A stretch of DNA of 64,000 nt from Toxorhynchites rutilus septentrionalis (taxonomy: Eukaryota > Arthropoda > Insecta > Diptera > Culicidae): the NCBI RefSeq assembly GCF_029784135.1, contig NC_073745.1:166681649-166745648 (forward strand), written 5' to 3'. Positions within the stretch are counted from its first letter, which is position 1; every line of letters begins with the position of its first letter. The translations under genes were made by a program, and so were the position numbers. Below, piece by piece: positions 22,207 to 34,236 of this stretch. The notes beneath the pieces are model-generated. The model searched no databases, was not told where the DNA came from, and saw only the letters and a list, made by a program, of their open reading frames with translations.

Positions 22207-22975
22207 TTATAAGAAGTTTAATCGACTCCTTTTAATTTGCGTGATATAAACTATTTGTTAATATCTGATGAAAATATAAATAAACCGCTCAGCACCAAGA
22301 TAAAACAATTGTAGAGGTCATGCTTTTCGTTTGTTTGTTTCTTGTTTTTAGGAGGCTTTAAACTTTGCAGTTCATTCGCCTCTACACTGAGAGGAAAATT
22401 TAGTATATATGACCAATTTTTTGGTAAATATTACCAATTCTCTAGTCATTTTCTACTCTACTAATCGTTGGTACATCCTACGAAAAAAAAAAGGTATACA
22501 CAAATGTCAAACAAAACTATGGTTTGTAAGTCCAGTGTTGGCTCAATTTCGGCTTTAGTAATGACTGATTTTCAGCCAAACTTGAAGACTTGAATCCGGG
22601 AAATTTGCAGAAAATTACTGATTTTTCAAAACAAATCAAACCAATTTCATACAAAAAAAAACAAAACATCATAATTTTACTCGCTGCGCCATCTGGTTGC
22701 CATTCTAGCGTAAATTCGGCTGAATCAACTCATACGACACCTACATTAGAGCTCAGAACCACATAAGTGATGATGTTTGTTTATTTTACGCATTATTCAT
22801 TTTATTTCTATTTAGATTCATTTCAACCATTAAATGTCGTCAGTATATGGTAAGAAAGTTAGGGCTTTGTATATTTACGATGCCTTTGATGATCATCGAA
22901 AATTTTAAGTTTGTTAATGCATACTGGCTATGAATACTGTGGATAATGGTGATGAAATCGATATCACATTAAGAG
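22207..22975. repeat. Intergenic DNA with F3-related fragments
   Basis: 22560-22910 matches parts of the F3 element at 27078-27727 in inverted orientation (for example attagagctcagaaccac and tgtcgtcagtatatggtaag). The first ~230 bp upstream of the phosphatase-like gene probably include its promoter, but no element stands out. Confidence 0.5.
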
Positions 22976-22980
22976 CCCCG

Positions 22981-23225
22981 TGTAATTACTTCGCCTGCTT
23001 TTCTGGCTTACTGTTCGTCCGGGTCTCAAACGTCGTTTTTAGCTCCTTGAATTCCTCGTTAAATCCACTTCTTTCACTCACTCGATATGCGCGTCCTTCC
23101 GCTCTCGAACGTTCACGCTTATCTGTCTTCCTACAATCAAGGATCTTCTATCCTCAGGTCAATCCAATTCAAAAGTCAAAGTTATTCATATTCCAGGTAC
23201 GCTTTATTCGGCATAGAACCCTACA
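22981..23225 (-). repeat. 3' LTR (minus-strand orientation)
   Basis: 245 bp, TG...CA termini. The purine-rich gaagggtagggg (minus strand, 23226-23237) lies right next to it, as a polypurine tract should. Confidence 0.85.
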
Positions 23226-23277
23226 CCCCTACCCTTCATTAGATTAACAAAAATATCATTGAACCTTATGCTTTATC

Positions 23278-23574
23278 TCAATATTTAATAGTCTTCAGAC
23301 GACTTGGCTCAACTCTATTTCTCTTTGATCTTGTTATTACGTTCTCTTCACTAAAATCTGTAACTGACTCTTCTAAGTTCACCGCGTCCTCATTTGCGCT
23401 TGATACCGGCACTGGTATTTGTTCATCCTCATGTGATTTTTCACCCAGTTCCTCTGAATCACCTGTACCCTTTAGTAAGACCTTCAAATGCGCAGCACTC
23501 CTGTTGAGCACCTTCCCAGTTAATCTTGAGCGAATGGTTACATACAAGGTACTAGTCGTATTACATGAACTCAC
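23278..23574 (-). pseudogene. Integrase C-terminal tail of the LTR element
   Basis: 98 codons. TLYVTIRSRLTGKVLNRSAA HLKVLL resembles the region after the integrase core in Ty3/gypsy-type pol, where a short SH3-like segment ends with a R.V.HLK-like motif. An acidic tail (SANEDAVNLEESVTDFSEE) and a basic end follow. Its place just upstream of the polypurine tract fits the 3' end of pol. The catalytic domain is missing, so there is no enzyme function. Confidence 0.55.
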
Positions 23575-23625
23575 GTTCTAGAAGCATCAATTCATCGCAG
23601 GCCTCCCACTAAATTTTCTTGCTAG

Positions 23626-24190
23626 ACCCTCACACACACAACAGGTTCTGAAATATTCAACGGCCCATCTAGTCACGGTGATCATTCTAGGCCCTCACAC
23701 ACTAAAATGTCATGTTTACACCGGGCCCCCTAGTCACGGTAATCATTCTAGGCCCTCACACACTAGAATGTCATGTTTACACCGGGCCCCCTAGCCACGG
23801 TGATCATTCTAGGCCCTCACACACTAGAATGTCATGTTTACACCGGGCCCCCTAGCCACGGTAATCATTCTAGGCCCTCACACACTAGAATGTCATGTTC
23901 ACACCGGGCCCCCTAGCCACGGTAATCATTCTAGGCCCTCACACACTAGAATGTCATGTTCACACCGGGCCCCCTAGCCACGATAATCATTCTAGGCTCT
24001 CACACTCTAGAATCTCAAATTTGCATCGGGCCCCCTAGCCACGGTCATCATTCTAGGCCCTCACACACTAGAATGTCATATCTACACCGGGCCCCCTGGC
24101 ACCGGTCATCTTTCTAGGCAACTCTAGAATATTTAAATTACACCGGGTCCTCTACCACAGTAATCATTCGGTAAACCCTCACACGCTAGA
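23626..24190. repeat. 61-bp tandem repeat inside the LTR element
   Basis: About eight to nine copies of a unit containing ctaggccctcacacactaga and caccgggccccctag. Starts at 23687, 23748 and 23809 show a 61-bp period. Units at the right end are more diverged and shorter. Confidence 0.9.
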
Positions 24191-24567
24191 ACCTTTTCAA
24201 CAATATCACATTTGCCGGAGTCTAACTTTTCAGCTTTATTTAAGACATTATAATTCAAAGCTCTCTTCAAAACATTGATTCGATTATATTAAAACTCTGA
24301 TTATCCGTGAACTTGTCACTCAATTTCGAGCCTCTACTGTATAGCTTGTGACTTCAGACTTCTACTTCACATAAATGGGTTGTCACTAGTCGCCGGTTGG
24401 AGGCGTGAATGTCGCTTCATGAAAATTATTATGTGTTTTCTTTGCCGTTCTGTTTCATTTCACCTAACCTAAAACTCGAATTTCTTCAATCGGACGCGGC
24501 CATTTTATTCATATGGCACACGATACAAACAAACACGTCATTTTGAAAAAAAATGAGAAATACCTTT

Positions 24568-24586
24568 AATCCCATCTTCGTCGCCA
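24568..24586 (-). other. Primer-binding site, tRNA-Ser(GCT) type
   Basis: Two bases inside the 5' LTR the minus strand reads tggcgacgaagatgggatt. This matches the complement of the usual insect tRNA-Ser(GCT) 3' end (ending ...CCCATCCTCGTCGCCA) with one mismatch over 19 nt. The comparison is from general knowledge of that tRNA, not a search. Confidence 0.75.
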
Positions 24587-24588
24587 GG

Positions 24589-24821
24589 TGTAATTACTTC
24601 GCCTGCTTTTCTGGCTTACTGTTCGGCCGGGTCTCAAACGTCGTTTTTAGCTCCTTGAATTCTTCGTTAAATCCACTTCTTTCACTCACTCCTTCCGCTC
24701 TCGAACGTTCACGCTTATCTGTCTTCCTACAATCAAGGATCTTCTATCCTCAGGTCAATCCAATTCAAAAGTCAAAGTTATTCATATTCCAGGTACGCTT
24801 TATTCGGCATAGAACCCTACA
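24589..24821 (-). repeat. 5' LTR (minus-strand orientation)
   Basis: 233 bp, otherwise near-identical to 22981-23225. Followed on the plus strand by the target duplication CCCCG. Confidence 0.85.
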
Positions 24822-24826
24822 CCCCG

Positions 24827-25624
24827 CAGACTGCAGAATGATTTGTCGGCCGATAGTTTGGTCGGCTTCCTAATTAGTACGGAGAGGTATGCATGTGCGC
24901 ACATTACGCCGATTCAGTTGGGTCGGTTTTTGCACCAGATGGCCTACCCGACTAAACTGTTGGTTGACAGAAAGTCTGTAGTATGCGGGGGCTCTAAGTT
25001 GGATGATGTCATTGATAATTTGAGGACCAATACAAGAAAGATTTGCAGTATTTTGAGCGCAACACATGCTACTCATCGTTTATCTAGTTGAAAAAAAACT
25101 AGAGTTATAAAACTTACACCAAGCCATTCTTCATAATATACATACCACATAGTAAAATAATGATTTTCTAACCTTTTTAGCGTAGAAAGAATACTTAAAA
25201 CCGGGAAATTTGAAGACAAATTCTGATTTTTCTAAAAAATTTGAACTAAATTCATACCAAAAAAAAAGGTTTGGGGTTGTATCTAGCACACGACCGCATA
25301 TTTCCGACGTAGAACTACGCAATTACATTATGCAATCCACTTGTTTATCACTTTGAATATTATTTTAGAATGCATCATTCATTCACCTCTAGTATCTGAA
25401 ATGACGATTTTTCCATGCTTCTCAGTTTAAAAGTACGTTTCAGGGAAACATATTCCGATCTGCACAACGACAAGCGAGTACAAAAGTACTCAACACCAAA
25501 AAATACCACCGACTTGCATATATTTGCAAAGCGGATTTCCCCAGACACATTAATTTTGAAGTCCGTGTAAGGGAAACACAGCTCGGTGGGACCAAAAATA
25601 CCCCCGACTTGCATGTTTTGACTA
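24827..25624. repeat. F3-like and other dispersed fragments
   Basis: 24831-24900 resembles 7425-7490. 25000-25310 matches parts of 27130-27400 in inverted orientation. 25440-25620 contains two similar halves (cccgacttgcat and accgacttgcat). No gene recognised. Confidence 0.45.
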
Positions 25625-25888
25625 ATCATTATAATATCAAAGTATCTTCAGATGAAATTTTTGTATGAGATTATTATATCACATGAAGAAAACAAAGTTT
25701 TCCACTCACATTGAATGCCAGTTTGATACGAAGAAGTTATCTTTCATTAATGTTTTTTTTTTTGAAAAGTGCTCATTCTACCTGAAAACTCATTATTGTC
25801 TTTGACACTTCGCTAACTCGTAAAACGTAGTTCAAAGGCATGCCGTTTATTTCGTTTCCACCGTGAAGTGTATTAAAAAATCAGGCCC
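25625..25888 (-). mobile_element. F1 MITE, copy C (truncated)
   Basis: Carries the canonical F1 half from tatcttcagatgaaattttt to the terminal tcaggccc but lacks the other end. The TIR is degraded (gtattaaaaaatcaggccc). Confidence 0.7.
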
Positions 25889-26512
25889 AATATAACCTAA
25901 TACTCAAGAACAAATCACGTATGTTTTACTTCCGGACTTTCCAAAGTAGTCCTCACATGCAGGAACCATGTATTTTTCAACTTGTTTTTAATTGTGCTCT
26001 CGAATTTCCTTTTTTGATTCAATTCATTTATACAGTTTTCACTACTGAATGAGGTAACAAAGGGCCTGATTCTCGAATACACTTCACGGTGGAAACGAAA
26101 TAAACGGCACGCCATTGAACTACGTTTTAAGGGTTAGTGAAGTGTCGAAGATAATGATGAGTTTTCAGGCAGAATGAGCACTTTTCAAATAAAAAATCAT
26201 TAATGAAAATTTACTTCTTCGTATCAAACTGGTATTCAATGTGAGTGGAAAACTTTGTTTTCTTCATGTGATATAATAATCTCATACAAAAATTTAATCT
26301 GAAGATAATTTGATATTATAATGATAAATTTATTGGGAAACTAATCTCGCATCCAGATGTCGACACCGTACCGTTGTCATCGCGAATGCGTTTCATAGCG
26401 TTTCCACCGTGAAGTGTATTCGTAGTGTATTCGTAGTGTATTCGAGAATCAGGCCCAAAATAACATGTTATATATAAAATTGCGCAGAATTAATTTATGA
26501 CTATTGGCGATC
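25889..26512 (+). mobile_element. F2 MITE copy a, split by F1 copy D
   Basis: 25889-26061 and 26457-26512 together match the interior of intact F2 copies (such as 29734-30187). The point of interruption is at gaggtaacaaa / aaataacatg. Its left end is missing. Confidence 0.65.
26062..26456 (+). mobile_element. F1 MITE, copy D (inside F2 copy a)
   Basis: Complete 395-bp copy with both TIRs (gggcctgattctcgaatac ... gagaatcaggccc). It is flanked by AAA on both sides inside an F2 copy, which gives the clearest insertion footprint for F1. Confidence 0.8.
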
Positions 26513-26513
26513 T

Positions 26514-26956
26514 AACGCAAAACGTAAACGATCGGTGAGACATCTGGATTTTGTTTTTGAACTAAGAAAATGATGCTAATGTAACCTAAAACTCAAAAAC
26601 AAATCACGTATATTTTACTTCCGAGCTTTCCAAGGAAGTTCTCACATGCAGGAATCTTGCATTTTTCTACTTGTGTTTGATTGTGCTCTCGAATTTCCTT
26701 CTTTAATTCAACCATTGTCAACATTTTTATAGTTTTCACTACTGAAAGAGGTAAATAAATAACATGTTATATATAAAATTGCGCAGGATTAAATTTCTTA
26801 CAAACTCATCGCAATCAAATAATCTTTTATGATTATAACATTGTAATTTATAGAAAGAACTACAAAGCTTCCATAAGCTGACATGGCAAAATTTAAAACC
26901 ATCATTACTTTCACCGCAGCGCCGCCTAGGTGTTGATTTGTACGTTAGATCGCCAA
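26514..26956 (+). mobile_element. F2 MITE, copy b
   Basis: Terminal inverted repeats ttggcgatctaacg ... cgttagatcgccaa, no ORF. A partial copy of its right ~120 bp follows directly at 26957-27077. Confidence 0.75.
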
Positions 26957-27077
26957 TAACATTGTAATTTATAGAATGAACTACAAACCTTCCATAAACT
27001 CACATTGCAAAATTCAAAACCATCATCACTTTCACCGCAGCGCTGCCTAGGTGTAGATTTGTACGTTAGATCGCCAA
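26957..27077 (+). repeat. F2 MITE right-end fragment
   Basis: Duplicates the last ~120 bp of copy b (aactacaaaccttccataaa ... cgttagatcgccaa). Confidence 0.7.
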
Positions 27078-27727
27078 TTGACGAATTTACGTTGGATTTA
27101 CAACCAGATGGCGCAGCGAGTAAAATGAGGATGTTTTGTTTTTTTTGGTATGAAATTCGTTCAAATTTTCAAAAAAAATCAGAATTTATCTTCAAATTTC
27201 CCGGTTTCATGTATTCTTTCCACGCTGAAAAGGTTTGAAAATCATCATTTTACAATGTGCTATGTATATTACAATGAATGGCTTGTTATAAGTATTGTAA
27301 CCTTAATTTTTTTCAACCAAGTAAATGATGAATAGGGTGTTTTGCGCTAAAAATACTGCCAATCCTTCTCGTATCGGCTCCTGCATAATCAATGATATCA
27401 GCCAATTTGATATGATATCGGTTCCATCGCAATTATCCATAGTATCAATAACCGGTATGCATTATCAAACTAAAAATTTTCGAAGGTTATCTATGACTTT
27501 GGTCAAATCGCGTGTTGAGACCATCGTAAATATACAAAACTCCAACTTTCTTACCATATACTGACGACATTCAATGGCTGAAATGAATCTAAATTGAAAT
27601 AAAATGAATAATCACCACCGAATCTTGCTTTTCAGTGCGTAAAATAAACAAACTCCCTCACTTTTATGGTTCTGAGCTCTAATGTAGATGTCGCATGAGC
27701 TGATTCAGCTTTGCGTAAATTCGTCAA
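27078..27727. mobile_element. F3 element, 650 bp
   Basis: Terminal inverted repeats ttgacgaatttacg ... cgtaaattcgtcaa. Non-coding. Inverted partial copies lie at 22560-22910 and 25000-25310, and a collapsed pair of its ends lies at 30208-30263. Confidence 0.7.
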
Positions 27728-27929
27728 TATCAAATTATCTTCAGATGAAATTGTTGTATGAGATTATTATATCACATGGAGAAAACAAAGTTTTCCACTC
27801 ACATTGAATACCAGTTTGATACGAAGAAGTTAATTTTCATTAATGATTTTTTATTTGAAAAGTGCTCATTCTGCCTGAAAACTCATTATTATCTTCGACA
27901 CTTCACTATCTCGTAAAACGTAGTTCAAA

Positions 27930-29233
27930 GGCCATCTACACACTAGGCAACCTAAGTTGGAAAGCAACTTAACGAATCTGTCAAAAAAGTTGAGAACATG
28001 TGTAATCAAATGGGAGCATACACACTAGGCAACTGGCAACTTTGGTCGGACCAACTTTTTCGATTCAACCTAGCATGTCGAGTCGCGCGCGATGTGTGTT
28101 GGCAACCTTTTCGTTCAATTGATGTTGACATTTCGATTTCTGCGTTCGTTGAGTTTCGGTATTTGTCAGTTGCAATACCAAACATTGTTTCCAAAATTGA
28201 ACTAGTTTACAAAAACACGAATGAAATGTAAGGATTTTACTCATTTGATATACAATTTCATATATTGTTTTATTGTTTTCAGGTGAAAATATTACGGAGC
28301 AAGACGCAGTTATTGTGGCGGTCGCTCTTCATACATTCGTGTGTATGTATGGATTCGGGGTAGTCGGTCACTTTAAAAACAATGAATCAGATCGTGAATT
28401 ACGAGAGAGCACTCCGGTAAAAACATTGTTTCATTAAATAACTCGCAACTTTCCTGCCTTCTAGACCCGCATGACACGATTCACTAGAATGATGCATCTT
28501 CAATTAACACCGGATCTATGAATGAAATAGAGGGAGAGAGAACAGAACCATAGCTGAGCACAGTCCCTGTGATGCTTCAATGGATGCTGATTTAACCACT
28601 ACCGAGATCATGTCGGAGGTGATACATGAGAACAGTACGGCAGTACTGCGAGAATTTAACAAACATTCGAATTCGCTAGCGATAAAATGTTCAACATGAA
28701 TGTTTCAATTTCATCATTTGTTTTTGTTTTATGTGAAATATTATTAAAGTCGCCTGTCCAAGAGCAACACGTTATATTTTCTTGTCTTTTTCATGCAATC
28801 ACTAAATTTGTAGTGATGATGATTATCTGTTTCATGCAGTTGATATGAATATTGGACTGAATTGGAAGCATTTTTCTACACAAATGTTGTACTATAAAGC
28901 TGCTCGTTTTTATATCAATGAGAGTGTTGAAAAGTTACGTATATATTGATGCTTTTGATTTTATTTCTTTTCGTTCGAATTAAGGAAAAATTTAAGCAAA
29001 ACAGATTTTTTGAAAACAAACTGTTTTATTAATAATTCGCTTTCCATATGATTTCCTGGGGTAATTGAAGAAATGACATCTCAGCTAGCGTAATGACGTG
29101 TGATGCATGATGACGGATGAAAACTTAACGATTTTATCACCTTTGAGTTGCCTCAATGTGCAGAGCTGAGTTGGAGATCCGATTGACATCGCCAACATAG
29201 ATCGGGTTGCGGTTGCGTAATGTGTAGATGGCC
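27930..29233. mobile_element. 1.3-kb TIR element with AAA duplication, inside F1 copy E
   Basis: Ends ggccatctacaca and its inverse tgtgtagatggcc, flanked by AAA at 27927-27929 and 29234-29236. The uninterrupted sequence gttcaaaggcgtgcc is seen in other copies. A second tacacactaggcaac block lies just inside the left end. There is no transposase ORF. TIR and TSD size suggest PIF/Harbinger-like mobilisation. Confidence 0.75.
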
Positions 29234-29273
29234 AAAGGCGTGCCGTTTATCTCGTTTCCACCGTTAAGTGTAT

Positions 29274-29725
29274 TGGAGATCTAACGCAAAACGTAAACGA
29301 TCGGTGAGCCATCTGGATTTTGTTTTTTAACTAAGAAAATGATGCTAATGTAACCTAAAACTCAAAAACAAGTCACGTATATTTTACTTCCGGGCTTTCC
29401 TAGGTAGTTCTCACATGCAGGAATCTTGCATTTTTCTACTTGTGTTTGATTGTGCTCTCGAATTTCCTTCTTTAATTTAACCATTGTCAACATTTTTAAA
29501 GTTTTCACTACTGAAAGAGGTAAATAAATAACATGTTATATATAAAATTGCGCAGAATTAAATTTCTTACAAACTCATCGCAATCAAATAATCTTTTATG
29601 ATTATAACATTGTAGTTTATGGAAAAAGCTACAAACCTTCCATAAGCTCACATGGCAAAATTTAAAACCATCATCACTTTCACCGCAGCGCCGCCTAGGT
29701 GTAGATTTGTACGTTAGATCGCCAA
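29274..29725 (+). mobile_element. F2 MITE, copy d
   Basis: Near-complete copy (gatctaacgcaaaacgtaaa ... cgttagatcgccaa), separated by only 8 bp from the next copy. Confidence 0.7.
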
Positions 29726-29733
29726 TTGGAGAA

Positions 29734-30187
29734 TTGGCGATCTAACGCAAAACGTAAACGATCGGTGAGACATCTGGATTTCGTTTTTGAAACTAAGAAA
29801 ATTATGCTAATGTAACCTAAAACTCAAAAACAAATCACGTATATTTTACTTCCGGGCTTTCCAAGGTAGTTCTCACATGCAGGAATCGTACATTTTTCTA
29901 CTTGTGTTTGATTGTGCTCTCGAATTTCCTTCTTTAATTCAACTATTGTCAACATTTTTATAGTTCTCACTATTGAAAGAGGTAAATAAATAACATGTTA
30001 TATATAAAATTGCGCAGAATTAAATTTCATACAAACTGATCGCAATCAAATAATCTTTTATGATTATAACATTGTAATTCATGGAAAGAACTACAAACCT
30101 TCCATAAGCTCACATGGCAAAATTTAAAACCATCATCACTTTCACCGCAGCGCCGCCTAGGTGTAGATTTGTGCGTTAGATCACCAA
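29734..30187 (+). mobile_element. F2 MITE, copy e
   Basis: Complete 454-bp copy from ttggcgatctaacg to cgttagatcaccaa (one TIR mismatch), in direct tandem with copy d. Confidence 0.75.
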
Positions 30188-30294
30188 TCAGGCCCTTCTT
30201 CATTTGATGAATTTACGCAAAGCTGAATCAGCTCATGCGACAATCCAACGTAAATTCGTCAATTGGGCTTAGAATTTCCTGTAGTACACTCTAA

Positions 30295-31586
30295 AGCCGG
30301 GTTCAGACGGTGCGAGTAAGCATACGAGTCGGTCTAGTCAGTTACTGCAGTGCAGCTACTCACACCGTGTGAACACATCATGCCAGTTATTGTCATGTGT
30401 GATCCGGCGTGCGAGCTACTTCAAAGTTTTTTGAATTTACTCGCACTTGCATGCTTCACAACGTCAAAAACAGAATTTAGCGTTCGAATCAGTGATGCCA
30501 AATGTAATGAAATGTCTCTATTTTTAAGATATTTGAAAATATGTGAAGATATTTATAGACTTGAAAATTATTGGAAAAACAAATAAAACCCTCATAGTTT
30601 CTAAACGAAATAATTGTTATTTCGTTTTGCACGCTGGCGGGGCACGCTTTCTTTTTGAGATAGTTTTCTTGAGAATCTCTAATATAGAATCATTATCAGA
30701 TCACAACTTACAAAAAAAAGTATTGTTCTAAGAAACAGAATACATATTCGATTTAAAAAAGTACATTTTCATTCATTATTAAAATTTTTGAAGCGTATTT
30801 ATTGCACCTGCAAATCGACTATCATTTTCATTTCACAAAATAAATAAAATTAAAAAAAAAAATCTTTTAGACTACCATTTATAACATCACATCCTTTCGG
30901 AATTATCTGAGCTATGGATGTTTTCGAGATTCTAAAAAATATCGACAACAATCCCAACGATATTCCAAAACAAAGGCACATCAATGTCATTTCTAATTTA
31001 ACTCTTGCAGGTACAGCATCCCTCATGACTGTATCTTGGCGTTGTATTCGTGGAGCAATTAAATCCAACAGTTTTTTCACTTGTTCAGGTGTTATTATCA
31101 ACACTGCTCTGTAATCTCGGGGATCCTCATCGTAGAGTTCCTTCAATATTGTATTTGTTGCTCCTTTTCTTTGCATCTAATTCCTGGCCCGAATCCTTTT
31201 CTCTTTCTGCTTTTTCGGATAGTACCTTCAGTTCAAAGAAATTCAGCACAAAGTATGTATTTTTAAACACGATCAGCGTTTGTTTTGCTATAAAATTGTG
31301 TGATGATACATTCAACTGAAAACCTAAGATGAAAACTGCCAATAAAGAAGTCGATTTTGGACCAATCATTTGACAAATTCGGACCTGATTGCTGTTTCTG
31401 ACTATTTGATGGACATTTGAAAAGTCGCCTGGCATCCCTGGTAAACCCGTGCCGTAGTATCTAGTTTCTCGCCAGCAGCTCACACTGTGTGAACGGACAA
31501 GGCGAGTCAACCAATTGTCAAGCGAGTCCACCGGGTCAGTAGCTGCTCATTGTCAAGTCAGCTACTAGCAACGTATAAATGGGCCT
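30295..31586 (-). mobile_element. PIF/Harbinger-type transposon, degenerate
   Basis: Flanked by the 3-bp duplication TAA (30292-30294 and 31587-31589). Imperfect TIRs: agccgggttcagacggtgc at the left and the inverse of aggcccatttatacgttgc at the right. Subterminal gtgtgaac motifs recur near both ends. It contains a broken transposase on the minus strand. Confidence 0.75.
30850..31531 (-). pseudogene. Harbinger-like transposase remnant
   Basis: 31176-30850 reads as a HARBI1-type N-terminal region: LLDLIAPRIQRQDTVMRDAV, VPARVKLEMTLMCLCFGISL and FFRISKTSIAQIIPKGCDVI. This is the HTH-containing part that precedes the nuclease core. The frame then ends and no DDE core is present. An adjoining frame (31531-31127) is without a clear domain. 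The element is therefore non-autonomous. Confidence 0.65.
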
Positions 31587-31833
31587 TAATGCATCAGATA
31601 TTGCTTTATTGAGCGTCAATGGGTTTCTTGCATTGATAAAAAATCTTGTTGACAGTTTTTTTTAATCCATCGATAAAAGATTGAACCGATTGAAGATTGA
31701 GGTTCCACAATATTTACCGCTTCAGCTTCATTTTGAAACGTTCCCATTGAAACATGGGCTGCTGCCAATTTTGCTGACAGCGTTTCAATTTCTGTCCCAA
31801 AATCAGATATTGGGCCTGATTCTCGAATACACT
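31587..31833. other. Short spacer ending in a solo F1 terminus
   Basis: Mostly unassigned sequence. 31812-31833 is an F1 left end (gggcctgattctcgaatac) cut off where the K repeat begins. Confidence 0.5.
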
Positions 31834-34236
31834 ACCCACATTCCGTTTTGCCTGCCAAGATCGGGTCGATGAAATGTCAACAATCGACCTCAAATGCTGC
31901 CACCTTGCAATCGAGTTATCGACCTTTCATATGCATTCATCGAACAACTTGACGCCACTTTTTCGCCAACATGTGCAAGGCCTCGACCTGCTTGCAGCGC
32001 TGCTTTCAGCACTGCTTGCAGCTTGTTTGTATTGGTTTGTTATTGAAAATGAAAAGGAAATACATTGATCGATTTTAAACATATTTATTATTATTCAAAT
32101 CCGACTGAGTACATTGATAAATACCTCCTTGCCCTTGATGACACAGATATGTGGCTGAGGAGGATTCTTCAATGTGCGTGAAGCACGGGATCTCCGATGG
32201 GGAAAATTGCTCGAAATACTATCGATGGCCAGGTCCTGCTGCTGTTGCTGTTGATGCTGTTCCCCGGAATAGCACCCTGGACTTAAAGGATACTGCTGCG
32301 GGAAAGCTGATGCTGTTGGCTGGTGTGACAGAAGAGGAAATAAGCAATGTGGTGATGAGGGAAATCATCTTTCTCACTCGCCGATTGATTGAGTCGGATG
32401 TATTCATAGCTGAAACAAAATAAAATGATTAGTAAGTGAAAAGCAGAAATGAATTCCCTACTCACCAGTTGTATGATCCGGATAAAAATGCAAACACTAA
32501 AATTTCATGCGATTACGTTCGCTTACCTCGCCTATTTTCATTCTACTATACTACGGAATCAGTGCATTCGGGTTCCTCCGGGGTGGTAATTCAGCTGAGC
32601 AAGTTGATAAATACCTCCTTGTCGTTGAGTTTTCGTGTCTGAAGAGGATTTTTGAATGTGCGCGAAGCACGGAACCTCTAATGGGGAAAGTTCTTCGCAA
32701 TACCATACCATGGTCAAATTCTGCTGCTGCTGCTGTTGATGCTGTCCCCCGGCATTGCCAATTATGCCAAGAAAAAAAAATTCATACAAATTTTAGCAAA
32801 TATAAACTGATTCGGGCCGACTAATATGATAGAGAATAGTTTGCCTCATACAAACTAATGCCGTATCTAGATGTCGATACCTAATCGTCGTCATCGTGAA
32901 TAGGTAACAGCGTTACGGTCGTTGTTAGGTCGATGTTTTTTTCGTCGGCCCGAATCAGTTTATATTTGCTAAAATTTGTATGAAATTTTTTTCTTTGCAT
33001 ATTTTTTTCTACTTAAAGTACGTTGTCATGACCCTAATTTGAATTATTTTCTATAGACGTTCAGATATTCTCAAAAAAAAAACTTGTCATTATAATATAA
33101 AATTATCTCAAAACATATTTTTTATGACGTTTTTTCACCACTTGCAGGCAATGGTGATTTTCACTTACATAGAGTACTAATTTGATTAAGGAAAAATCTT
33201 GTTCATTCATAATTTTCATTTTAAAAATGTATTCATTCCTTCTGCAAATCCATACTGTCATGCCTATTCCCCAATATCGTCAACGCGGATAGTTCGTTAG
33301 TCGAAAATACTGAATAATTAAACAAACCAAATGGCATCACTGGTGGTTCTTTTTTCCACTCCGCTAAACTGTCATCTCAAACAATAACAAATGGATCATA
33401 CAACTGGTGAGTATGAAATATATTTCGGCTTTTTAATTATTAATTATTTTATCTTATTTATTATTTTACACTTTTAAAATGAAAATTATGAATGAACATG
33501 ATTTTTCCTTAATCAAATTAGTACTCTATGTAAGTGAAAATCATCATTGCCTGCAAGTGGTGAAAAAACGTCATAAAAAATATATGTTTTGAGATAATTT
33601 TATATTATGACAAGTATCTGAACGTCTATAGAAAATAATTCAAATTAGGGTCATGACAACGTACTTTAAGTAGAAAAAATTATGCCAAGAAAAAAAATTC
33701 ATACAAATTTTAGCAAATATAAACTGATTCGGGCCGACTAATATGATAGAGAATAGTTTGCCTCATACAAACTAATGCCGTATCTAGATGTCGATACCTA
33801 ATCGTCGTCATCGTGAATAGGTAACAGCGTTACGGTCGTTGTTAGGTCGATGTTTTTTTCGTCGGCCCGAATCAGTTTATATTTGCTAAAATTTGTATGA
33901 AATTTTTTTCTTTGCATATTTTTTTCTACTTAAAGTACGTTGTCATGACCCTAATAATTGTGGTAAACTGTGGTAAACATGAAGTGGGAGTAATATCGGC
34001 GCATAGATAAAAACCAAAATTACCGTGGTAATTCATCGTAACAACTCCAAGTTTACTTTTTTCTAAGAAAGAACGAATCGACGAAAGTGTGACATCGTAA
34101 TCCAGTTACTACATCATTGTTATCGACAACAAATTGATCTTATACAATCGATCGCTCCGGTAGTTTGCAAGCGCATTGAAGCTACTTCAATAGATTGTCG
34201 CCGTTCGTTCCTTTTCCACTGTCCCCGAAAGAGTCA

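Larger units (their letters stand above)
22981..24821 (-). mobile_element. Small non-autonomous LTR retrotransposon
   Basis: Two direct repeats, 22981-23225 and 24589-24821, both begin TGTAATTAC and end CCCTACA. They differ by a 12-bp indel and are flanked by a 5-bp duplication CCCCG (22976-22980 and 24822-24826). Read on the minus strand, the order is LTR, primer-binding site, non-coding DNA, satellite block, a short integrase-tail ORF, a purine tract and LTR. There is no gag, protease, reverse transcriptase or RNase H. At 1.84 kb it is an internal-deletion derivative that must rely on proteins from a full-length relative. Confidence 0.85.
27728..30195 (-). mobile_element. F1 MITE copy E, interrupted by nested elements
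   Basis: F1 sequence is present at 27728-27929, resumes at 29234-29273 (ggcgtgccgtttatctcgtt) and ends with tcaggccc at 30188-30195. The gaps are filled by a 1.3-kb element (27930-29233) and two F2 copies (29274-30187). Confidence 0.65.

Noticed and set aside
23626..24190. CRISPR-like array
   Set aside because: Units are directly abutting 61-bp satellite repeats without unique spacers, in a eukaryotic LTR element.
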